Source of the DNA: Rhypophila decipiens
Taxonomy: Eukaryota; Ascomycota; Sordariomycetes; Sordariales; Naviculisporaceae
Assembly: GCA_033297075.1 (NCBI GenBank)
Contig: MU858064.1
Location: forward strand, 186,001-250,000
Length of the DNA stretch: 64,000 nt
Direction of reading: 5' to 3'
Shown: piece after piece, positions 54,736-64,000 of the stretch
Position numbering within the stretch: the first letter of the stretch is position 1
How the letters are laid out: every line of letters begins with the position of its first letter
Translations under genes and position numbers: made by a program
Notes under the pieces: model-generated
What the model was told of the DNA's origin: nothing
What the model saw: only the letters and a program-made list of their open reading frames with translations
Databases searched by the model: none

Positions 54736-56100
54736 TTTGACTATGGTGCGATGAGAATGAGAGGACAGAAGGTTTTGTAGGTTGTGATAAGATCAAGTGA
54801 GACGAAGCCGATGACTCGAGTCGACGGTGAATGGTCAGTGGTGAAGTGGTGAGTCTCGGGTGGTACCAGACCTGGAATATCCGGAGCACATGATGTCAGC
54901 GGGTTTTCATTTTTTGCCCCTCATTTTGATTTTGAGCCATTAATATATGACATACCCAAGGTAGGTGAACGGATATGACAGTTCGACAAGTCTCATTTGG
55001 ATTCACGCGCGATGCGATCCTCGCTCTTGAGAGTCTCGTCTTACTCGCTTCAACTATCGTGAACTGGGAAGTAAAGTCTTGGAGAGAACCGAATGTAGTT
55101 ATCCGATGAACGGAGGTGGAGGGATTGGATGGATGGACTGATTAACAGTGGGAGGCTGCTGTGTGAAATACGACTGGACAGAGAGACGAGCGGGAGAGGA
55201 CGCGCAACTCTTTTCATTCGTGAAGGGGTGTACGTCGGTACGACCAACCTTGCATTCAATGTCGCTACATAAGTACCGACCCCTGCCCCCGATAAATCAT
55301 AAATGGCCAGAATGCCGATATGGTGAGAAGCTGCTCAGCCTTCTGAGGGGTTCTGTGCAAAGTGACGACCCCGCACTGTGATGGTATGAGATAGATGTGA
55401 ATTGGTGTCGAGAGTGAGATGTGAATCCTCTCAAACGGGCTCATCCGTTTTCGAATGCAACTCTCATGCAGGAAGTGATAACATGCAGCCAGCCCCCACA
55501 AAAACTGTACCACGTGCGTACCAACGACTGGATGAGAGTGCCTGTGGGAAAGAAGGAGGGTGTGAGCGAAATGCACGCTCTATCTTCAACAGGCTAGTCC
55601 AAAACTGACCATGTTAAAGTTGGTTGCTCCGTTCCGCGATAAGCACAGTCATTGCCGTCCTCACACACCGTCTTCAGGTTGCGTCTGGGTCAACAGCAGC
55701 AATATTCGGTCAGCCGGTGGCAGGTGGCAACAGCAGGCCATCAACCGCGAACCATGATGGTACCGTGTTGTAAACGGAACCTGTCATGTTACCATCAAGT
55801 CAATGTAAGGTGTCGAATTCCCTCTGAATGAATACTGATATCTCGTACCGGAAAACCTGGCCCAGCGGTATCAATACGGTATTTGAAGGACCATGGTGAC
55901 CCCAGAGGGTGAAAGGAGATGAAGCGTCAACGTCGGGTTGAGCAGTGGAACATGAGAGAGACACCATCACCAATGGTGAAAGAAATCACAAACAAAGATC
56001 ATATAAGGGAACATTTGATTTAAACAAGAATAAGAATTTCCAAATTCTTTATCCTCTCAAGCAAGACGCGCCGTCCGGGATGTCACATTTCCATGGCCCC
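54736..56100. other. Intergenic region, 1.4 kb
   Basis: Upstream of the Arg-Asp gene (minus) and 3' of the AAA gene (minus). No gene, RNA or repeat supported. Confidence 0.55.
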
Positions 56101-58953
56101 TCAAACACGGCTTCCAGGGTTGAACCGCCTCCTGAACTGCTCTAGTCCTTGCTGGCCAACACGAGAGACACTGGGTCGAACCTTGGTCAAGGCCTTGGCA
56201 AAGTGTGTGGCCCCGACCTTGACCTTGACCTCATCAAGATTCTTGGTCTCTTCCAGTTTCTCCTTCTCTTCCTCTTTGGACTCCTCCCCGTCAGCTTCTG
56301 ATCCTTGTTCGTCCTTCTCGACGACCTCCGATTCGGCAGTCTTTTCATCCCTAAGCTTGAGCTCCTTCTCCCTCGCCTTGACCATGTCGACGGCCCAAAT
56401 CAACGCAGCCTCTGCGCACAGATTCTTCAAGTCACTACCCGAGTAACCCTCTGTCATGCTCGCAAGTCCATCAATGGTCACCTTCCCTTCCCCTTCTCCG
56501 TCGTCGTCCAAATCACCACCAACCAAGCCCTCCAGAATCTGCCCTCTAGCCTCTTGTCCCGGAAGGCCAAAGTAGATCTTGGATGGCAAGCGCCGATAAA
56601 AGGCCTCGTCCAGATCCTGCGGCCGATTCGTTGCCACCACCACAAACGGCTCATCGGTCGCCGCGTCCTTGTTGATTCCATCCATCTCCATCAAGAACTG
56701 TGCCAGAGCGCTTCTCTGCCAGCTGCTATCATCGTTAGTCCGTTTATAGAACAGGGCATCGACCTCGTCCATGAAGAGCACGCAGGGGCTCAGTTTACGG
56801 GCGACGGAGAAAGCTGCTTGGATGGCCTTTTCGGTTTCACCCGTCCATTTACTTACCAACGCCGCCGCGTCGAGTGCCAGGAAGGATGACCCGGGGAAGC
56901 AGGAGGCGATTGCCCGTGCGAGATGCGTCTTTCCTGTTCCTGAAGGACCATACAGAAGGGTGGACGAGAGACGGAGTTGGGACTTGAGGAAGCGGGAAGT
57001 GGCAATTGGAAGGAAGAATGCTGGCGACGAGGACGAGCTGGAGAGCGAGATGAGGGTTTGTAGATGCTCTTTGGTTGACGGGTCCATGACGACCTCGTCA
57101 AAGGTCACATCTATGGAGTCTGTGCAAGTTATTTTTCGAGATTAGTTGTGTGTTTATTTCGGATGGCCAAGAAGTAAGTTGCAAGGGCCCTACATACCAG
57201 GGTTGACGACATTGTCAATCAGATCCAGCTCGACATCGGTTGCCTCCCCTTTGATGCGCTCAATCTTTTCGGCCCAGCTTTCTGGTTTCTCATCCTCCAC
57301 GACGTCCTCGGTGGCGCTTTCGTCAGACCCTGGGCTGGAGACGGCGACAGAGCTGTAAGTAGGGTCCCCAATCAGGTCAACCTGTCTCAACACAGCCCTC
57401 ACATCCTCCAACTCTAGGCAGCTCTTCCCCAACGCTCGGCCCTGAATTCGCACAACCGCATTGTCGATATCCTCTTGGGTCCAATACTTTCTGCCCCATT
57501 CTTCGTCATCAAGGCTCTTCTCGGGATCAAACCACCCCTTGGTCGGATCCCCAACAGACGGCTCAAGCATGGTCCTGACCTCGTCCCGAAACAAGTGAGC
57601 AATATTTCCTCTCAAGGCGCGCTTCAGTAAGCCGAGATTCATTCGTCGCTTAGTAAACGCAGCGGATTTGTTCAGAGTCTCGTCCGAGCAAGTGGACTCG
57701 CCTTCGATTCTGGGGAGGTACAAGGATAACAAGGACTCGGCCCTGAAGTCGAGCATACTACCGCATTTGCCGACGTCCATAAAGTCAGCCAGCTTCTCTT
57801 CGGCATCATAACCATATTGATACTCGGTTGGATGCCTGATCATGGAGCCAATAAGGACTACGCGCTGGTTGCTGGAGCGGCGGGCTATGACGTTGTCTGC
57901 GAATCGGCATAGCGTGCGGTATTCCTCGGCCGAACCGTTCTTGAAGGCGATTCGGTTGGCGGCCTGGATGTGGATCATGAGAACCGGGTCTTGTTGCGTT
58001 GACTTGACGAGGTGACTGTCAATCACGGCGTCGATGGCGGCTTGGACACGTTTCCAGTCATCACACTTGGCATTCTTGACAGGCCAGCAGGAGAAGTAAC
58101 GAGCTGTCAGCTCATTCATGGACTTGGTTTCTTCTTGTTCAGACTGCTTTGAGTCTCTCTCGGACTCGAGAGGGCTGGGATCAGGGTGGGAGTCCTCCTC
58201 TTCCTGGTCCTGGGCTTGAGTGGCTGGTTCAGAGTCGTCAGAGCCGGATTCATCAGCCGCCCCGAGTTGGTCCTGGCCATCAAATTCCCGGCCCAGCTCT
58301 TCGAGGTCTTCCCAGCCGAAGGAGACAAGAGAGGCGTCAAGGTCCTTGGCGACTAGATGGAGCAGCCCAGAGAGGAGTGGGAACTCGTCGTCGGTCAGTC
58401 CGCGGATCACGGGCCCAAGACAAAACGTCGAGAGCTTTCCGCGCTTGTCGGGTACCAGCGCTGCGGCAGTCAGGTCGCGGAGGCTGGAGATGGTTGACTG
58501 GGAGAGTTCATATTCAGGAAGGTTAACAATCTTGTCCTCGGCGGGTTTGCTTTTGTCAGTCTCCACGTTATCACCAGCAACGACAATTCGGCAAGGGGAC
58601 TGGAGATCCGAGTCGAGTTCCTTGCCAGTGCGAACATTGTGGGCTAGGAACCAGTTTGGAATGGTGTACTTTGGGGGAGCCTTTGTTGTGACATCTGGTC
58701 TGTCGAGGTCTTTATCCTCTTGGGCCTCGCTCCCTTGTGCGGCGTCGTCATTGCTGTTGTGAGCGACCTCGGGGGGCCCAACTGGGCTGTCAACAGGACC
58801 ATCATCTTGCTCGTCAACATGATGCTCAGGTGCTTCCGGGACACTCGGCCGCTCGTCATCAGACTGCTCGGCGTCAGACCTGTTGAGCACTACAGCATCT
58901 TCACCGTCGGAAAACTCTAGAACGGGCTCTTTGTTGATGCTGTTATCCGACAT
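56101..58953 (-). CDS. AAA-domain ATPase
   Basis: Two exons on the minus strand, 58953-57198 and 57119-56101 (donor GTATGT, acceptor GCACAG; phase 1), 924 residues. The N-terminal ~80 residues are acidic and disordered; a large middle region (about 90-560) has no named domain but includes RVVLIGSMIRHPTEYQYGYD. The C-terminal AAA module holds Walker A GPSGTGKT at 643-650, Walker B CVLFMDEVDALF at 698-709 (Asp703, Glu704), sensor-1 VVVATNRP and a second-region Arg pair in FYRRLP. The layout matches fungal ATAD/Msp1-spastin-like ATPases (classic meiotic clade style), often mitochondrial or nuclear; no presequence is visible. A long acidic/Lys tail follows the lid. ATP-driven protein remodelling is expected; substrate unknown. 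Confidence 0.9.
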
Positions 58954-59490
58954 TTTGGAGACTGGATGATGCCCAAGCTGGTAGTGGAGTAAAGTAGTTG
59001 GTTCTGGTACTATGTGATTTTGGGGAGAAGACCCTGCGACAAGAAAGTGTCAAGAAAGATCTTGTGAGCAACAAAAGGAAACAAAGACATAGTTAAAGAG
59101 GTCTTCATCTCGCTTTTTATCTCCATCTCGATGATGTTGTGCAGGTGGTGACCTCAGGCGGCCGCTCCAAGAGTTGGACTGGGGCATGTATGGATGTCGT
59201 GGAATACGGTTCAGGCAGACTACACGCAACAGCTGCGCCTAGCATGCCAGCATGCATATATCCGCCTTCTTGCGGCCGCTGACGCCCAGGTGTTTGAACA
59301 CTGCAGCGAGGTTATGGGCGAGTCTGCCTATTCGGTCCACAGCGTCTGCCTGAAAAACACGCAGCGCCCCTGTGGTCTGGGACTCTGGTAGTACGGATGT
59401 TCAATATTGGTAATTCCAGTTACTGTGGAACAATACCTCTGGAGGCCGTTACTGTCTTTTATCCGCACCACTCATTCCAATTCTACAAAC
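58954..59490. other. Divergent intergenic region
   Basis: Shared upstream region of the AAA gene (minus) and the F-box/LRR-like gene (plus). No other feature seen. Confidence 0.55.
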
Positions 59491-61018
59491 ATGTCAGACG
59501 AACAAGACGCAAGGAAAAGGCCCCACATTCTTCGTCTCTCGCAGGAGATTCTTGACGAAATTGCAGTCAGTGTGGCCTTGGGCGGGTACCATATCGAAAA
59601 CTGCCCCGAGTCCTGTTTTGCCATCATGGAGTGGGCACTTACCGGGTGGGACAGGTCGTCGTTTACGTGGTCGAGAGACACGGTTCAAACGAAGACGAGG
59701 TTCAGGAACTACAAGGCATCCAAAAACGCTCTCTTGAGCATGATGCTTTGTTGCAAGGCCCTGTCTGAATCAACAAGACGTGCTCTTTACATGAATTTGG
59801 TCGTTTCAAGGCCCCGTGCGATGCTCCTCCTCCTGCGCACTCTCTTCCACAGGCCGGATATCAAGAAGAGCATCAGACACCTCGAGATCTCGTGTCATGC
59901 TCACAACTCTCACCTGTCGCCGACGATCAAGTGGCCAGATCAGCCTTGGAGAGGCATGGAATTCGATGACTCTTTCCCCTGGATTGACCGCTTAAGAGAT
60001 GCCCGAGCCTCGGGTTGCGCTGCCCGAGTCCTTCCATTTCTCTACCTGCAACTTCTTTACTGTACGCCAAACCTGAAGACGCTCTATTTGGGCGTCCAGG
60101 GCCATCCAAATAAATAGCTTTGACGTCGTCCTGGATCCCGAGGCTGGATTCATGATGCGACTTGGAGAATTCACCGAGTCTCATAGCGTATTCCCCTTTC
60201 TCAATAGCGTCCATCTCACCACCGAACGTCATATTCATCCTGTTGAGCTCGAGAACTTTCAGCCTCTCCTGAATCTGGGGAGAGTTAGCAGATTCGCCGT
60301 CCATGTCTCAACCCTCACCAGACCACCTTCTACGAACCAGTCTATTCTACACCCGGACAACATTCTCCAAAATATCGACGAGTTGAGTCTCACTTTCTCT
60401 GGTTATGGCTGTGGTTTTAGCTATGATTTATTCCCCTTCGATGTCTTTGTCCAGGCCAAAAGAGTTCGCGTGCTTCGAGTTGGGAATGATTTTTTCATGA
60501 GACAAGTCGATGCGCCGTCGTTGGCCAGTATACTCGAAAAGCTTCTCTGTCGACCCTGTCTTCCTGGCCTCCAGGTTGTTGAGCTCGGCACCAACGAGGG
60601 CGAGGGGGACAGTATGGGCTTGTTGGACGTCAAGAAGCTCATTAGCCACAGCCACATGATCACACTGCGAGTCCCGCTCAAGCGTCTTTTCCCCGAGTAC
60701 GGATGGGTTGACAAGGGCCATCCAGTGCATGATACTCCCAAGACATTTATCAACCGGGTTGCTGTACCAGAGGACGAACAACCACCTGCCCTCCCGCCTC
60801 AATTGGCCAAGCTGATTCTGGTTGTGGCGGACGGTGGACGTCCCAGGTTGTGTGGACCTTTCAACCTCACCCAGTGGAGTCCTTGGGAGCAGCCCATTGT
60901 CCGGGGAAGAAAGTGGCCAAGGGTGCAATTGTGTCAGGTCCTACGTGAGTCCGCACCATGGCTGCATCAGGTTGATATCTGCGTTGTCAAGGGGCCTTGC
61001 CCACGTCACGGTCACTGA
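59491..61018 (+). pseudogene. F-box/LRR-like gene broken by a frameshift (or sequence error)
   Basis: Frame A runs from the ATG at 59491: an F-box-like leader (HILRLSQEILDEIAVSVALG), LCCKALSESTRRALYMNLVV, and LRR-like pieces (IRHLEISCHAHNS; LLYCTPNLKTLYLGVQG), ending at TAG 60114-60116. Immediately after, frame B, shifted by one base, continues the same protein: NSFDVVLDPEAGFMMRLGEF, then LNSVHLTTERHI, RVRVLRVGNDFF and more to TGA 61018 (about 510 residues overall). One extra A in the CCAAATAAATAG stretch (60106-60117) explains the break. No intron with matching phase was found. Either a recent pseudogene or a base-call error. Fungal F-box proteins of this type are likely ubiquitin-ligase adaptors. 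Confidence 0.65.
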
Positions 61019-61318
61019 GGCGAAAGTCGGCTGTCTTGGCAGGGGGGTTGCCGTGGCGACATGCGAGCCCCTGGGAGGACTGGAACAGATAAAGACTTAT
61101 CGGGGCCTCAAGGGAAATGTCCTCTATTCACGAAGTAAGAGCATATAGTGAAACAATGATGACTGAGATTGTTTTGCTTCTAACTGTATCCAAGCCCCAT
61201 TCTGGTATCACTGTAATCAACATGAACCAACCGCCCAAGACAAATTCCAATCAATGCGATATATATCCCCCCGTGCAATATTTACATATTCCTCTTTGCC
61301 TCGACATGTCACAGCACC
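61019..61318. other. Short convergent intergenic region
   Basis: 3' flanks of the F-box/LRR-like gene and the acyl-CoA synthetase gene; no other feature. Confidence 0.6.
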
Positions 61319-63310
61319 CTACAGCTTCACCCTGCCGCCCTCCAACTCGTTCCACTCGCGCTCTCCAAACGGCACATAGGTGCCATCCTTCAGCCAAAAG
61401 AGAGCATCACCGCCCACCTTGTTTGGATCGACGCTCTCAGACCGGAGGACATGTTTCTGCTGCTTGTTGGTGCCGGTATTATGCAACCCGACCTCTTTCC
61501 TCAGCCGCAGAAACAAGGGAACAGCATAGCGCGGCAGAATGGCCAGTGCATGGTCCGCCAGTCCTTTCAGCATCTCCCTCGTCGGCTCGGGCGTGCTAAA
61601 CACGATGGCTACGCACCCAGCTCGTCCGTCGTGGTTGGGCAGCTGCACGCCATAGACGTTTGCTTCTCGCACAGAGGCGTGATTTCCCAGAACCTCTGAC
61701 ACTTCTGCGGTGGATACATTCTCGCTCTTCCAGCGAAAGGTGTCGCCCAGCCGGTCGCTAAAGTAGACGCGGTTGTGCTCGTCCCACCGAATCATGTCGC
61801 CGCTGCGGAACCAGGCGTCGCCCTTGCGGAAGACGTCGCGCATGATCTTGGAGTTGGTGGCGTCGTCGTTGGCAAAGTAACCCTGGAACCGGAGCGCGAT
61901 GTCCTTTTCCGGCAGGCGGGCGAGCATCTCGCCCGCTTCGTTGGTCTTGACGCGGGCGCAGAAGCCCGTGGTGGGATCGCGCCAGGGGTCGTCGGTTTCG
62001 GGGTCCATGCGGATGATGGCGATTCGGCCGGCTACCGGCGACTTGAGGAAGAGAGACGAGAAGAAGCCGTACCGGCCCAGAGCTCCTTTAGAAAAGTCGT
62101 TTTGCGAGCGGTTCCAGAAGCCGACTGCGCCTTCGGTTGCGGCGTAGAATTCAAAGATGGTCTGCCACGATCAGTTAGTTGATTCGGTTTGTTTCGTCAT
62201 GGAACGGGACAGAGATCTTGGAGCTCCTACATCAATGCCAAACCGGTCCTTGAACTTGTCCCACACATCTGGCCGCAGCCCATTCCCGCACACGGCCCGG
62301 ACCTTGTGCTTTCGATCCATGCTTTCCCCGGTGACAGGATCGATCTCCTGGGATGCAAACGTCAGGTAGCGACATGTCTCGCCGACATACTGGAACACAG
62401 TCGCCTCGTGCCGTCGAATCTCGCTCCAAAAGTGTGTCGTCGAGAACTTGCGCCCAATGGCTGCGGTACAGCCGGCAAACAATGCTGCGCTGAGTCCCAG
62501 ACAGGCCGCGCTCGAGTGGTACAGTGGCATGGCCGTGTAAAACACATCGTCAGGGGTCAAGTTGGTGCCGTAACCCGTCATGTGGGCGGCGGTGTATATC
62601 TTGGCCCAGCTCACCACGGCCGGCTTGGGCAGACCGGTAGTGCCAGAGGTGTAGATCAGGATGGCCATGCCGACGTAGCGTTCCACGTTGCGCACCTCGT
62701 CCGGGTACCGTACCGGGTCAGCCATCGTCTCGATCTTGGTTCTCAGGTCCGACTCCAGGACGACAAAGTCCATGTTGGGCACGCCAGCCCGGACCTCGTC
62801 AGTCAGAGTGTCTTGCACGCCTGGATCGACCAGAACCAACTTGGCCGTCGACGACCTCAGCGAGTGCGCAAGCGGAGTGTTGGTCAGATGATGGTTGATA
62901 AAGGCCGGCGTGGCGCCAATACTCCACATGCCGAACCAGCAAAACACAAACAGATCCGAGTTCTGGCAGTCCAAGGCCACCACGTCTTTCTCCTTGACCC
63001 CGTGGACCTTTTTGAGGTAGGTGCCATAGCGCAGGGCCATGGCGTACGTCTCGGCATAGGTCCATCGTTGGTCTTCAAAGAGCAGGAAGGTCCTATTGGC
63101 GAATTTGGGGTTTCTGGCGTGGTCCTCGAGCATGTAAAACAGGTTGGTCTTGTTGGCCCGTACCGAGCGGACCAGATGCAAAATCGAGCGGCCCAGGATG
63201 GAGAAGAAGAGTCCGTCTTCTGGCAGCGAGAGGCGCGCGCGGAGGTAAGCCAGGGATGGGATCAGAGCAGCAGCGGCTGCTGTGGCGGTCGAGGCCGAGA
63301 GAGCGGCCAT
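61319..63310 (-). CDS. Very-long-chain acyl-CoA synthetase / fatty acid transporter (Fat1-like)
   Basis: Two exons on the minus strand, 63310-62231 and 62161-61319 (donor GTAGGA, ACTAACTGA branch region, acceptor GGCAG; phase 0), 640 residues. AMP-binding (ANL) enzyme: P-loop YTSGTTGLPK at 220-229, YAATEGAVGF (A5-like) at about 366, and SDRLGDTFRWKSENVSTAE, the FATP/VLACS signature, near 500. This is the fatty-acid transport protein/very-long-chain acyl-CoA synthetase branch (yeast Fat1, peroxisome/ER). A hydrophobic segment lies at the N-terminus. The C-terminal VKL resembles a weak peroxisomal PTS1; yeast Fat1 ends in a similar IKL. It activates fatty acids with ATP and CoA. Confidence 0.92.
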
Positions 63311-64000
63311 TGTGAAGCAAAGATATATATGACTGAAAAGGAGAGCGGAGTTAAGATGAGGAGACGGAGATGTGAGGAAAGGATAATGATACAGTTGCCC
63401 AGTCAAAATCTTGACAAGACGTTACTCAGCTCGAGGTACAAAACCAAAGATATCGTGTATCCTACCAAGGGAAAGGACCGACAGAATTGTGCATCAAGAG
63501 GAAAAGGACGGGCATGCGTGAGGTCAGGACTGTAATATGTCGCACAGCTAACGAGCTCCCAAGTACGGAGTCAAGTAACCCAGACGACACTAGATAAGTA
63601 CTGTACATGCCTGGCACCGTAGCGTAGCATGCCGAACGAATCGCACTTTGCTGGCTTCGAACACCTGGTTGTCCATTGTCCAGATCTCGCCTGTCACAGA
63701 GACAACTCGAGCTAAACCATTTGTTGTCTTAGCGCGGCGACCTCAGGACCAGGTCGTTTCCCGATTGGGCTTCGTCGGGGTCACTTCCCCAGGTTTCCCA
63801 GGCTCGGCGTGTTTGGGGGATTGAGGGGAAGCTGGAGACATGCCGAGGCTCAGGTGTTTTGTCTGTCGGACCTGCTTTGTTGTTCTCGAACCATTGAGAA
63901 CGAGCTGCTTTGAGAATGAGCTGCTTCTCCTTTTTCCGCACACTTGTAGGATTAGCTCAGGGAGGGGGTGGCACTAACCCTCACTAGGTATTGAGAATGA
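63311..64000. other. Intergenic region at the right edge
   Basis: Upstream of the acyl-CoA synthetase gene; a TATATAT element lies within 25 nt of its ATG (about 63320-63330). No gene seen to the end of the window. Confidence 0.5.

Noticed and set aside
62189..63535. 448-residue plus-strand ORF
   Set aside because: Antisense of the acyl-CoA synthetase first exon; shadow composition (His/Gln/Val/Arg-rich).

Overview
The window looks like nuclear DNA of a filamentous ascomycete (Pezizomycotina, probably Sordariomycetes; genus not determined). The evidence is intron-bearing genes with short introns (about 45 to 100 nt, GTAAGT-type donors, CTAAC/CTGAC branch sites, YAG acceptors), nuclear tRNA genes with long-arm tRNA-Leu forms, and families typical of this group: PTH11-type receptor, HET-like protein, tyrosinase, cyanovirin-N-homology (CVNH) protein, M43 metalloprotease and CE1 esterase. 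There are about 22 protein genes, one per 3 kb, on both strands without operons. No transposase, reverse transcriptase, CRISPR array, rRNA or viral gene was seen.

Layout. 0-6 kb: an 8-cysteine small secreted protein, an MFS sugar-type transporter and a secreted protein of unknown function. 6.5-12.7 kb: three related F-box-like/ankyrin-repeat genes (one intact on minus, one short and one broken on plus) around a 23-bp minisatellite, with a second, degenerate repeat at the 3' end of the intact copy. 12.7-16.1 kb: gene-poor, with an assembly gap inside poly-G/poly-C runs and flanked by two copies of the same ~95 bp. 16-24 kb: secreted M43 metalloprotease, a six-exon HET-like membrane protein whose first exon seems to be only the ATG, a CorA-like two-TM protein and tRNA-Gly(CCC). 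24-36 kb: a pepsin-fold membrane protein, a 9-Cys secreted protein, an SDR oxidoreductase, a Thr/Ser-rich protein, tRNA-Leu(CAA) with an intron, a flavin amine oxidoreductase and a CVNH protein. 36-50 kb: dynamin-like GTPase, secreted tyrosinase, PTH11-type receptor and AlkB-like dioxygenase, separated by two gene-poor stretches of 3 to 4 kb. 50-64 kb: secreted CE1 esterase, a tiny Cys/Gly/Gln-rich protein ending in a CaaX box, a tRNA-Leu, an Arg-Asp-repeat protein, an AAA ATPase, a frameshifted F-box/LRR-like gene and a very-long-chain acyl-CoA synthetase.

Reading as a whole: the genes do not form one obvious pathway. The recurring theme is the outside of the cell: at least seven predicted secreted products (two small cysteine-rich proteins, a protease, an esterase, a tyrosinase, an amine oxidase-like flavoprotein and the unknown protein at 4.9-5.9 kb), plus transport, surface sensing and non-self-recognition-type genes (HET-like, ankyrin/F-box paralogues). 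That fits an accessory, fast-evolving stretch of a fungal chromosome. Exon structures were built by hand from splice signals and matching reading phases; all spliced models listed as intact are in frame.
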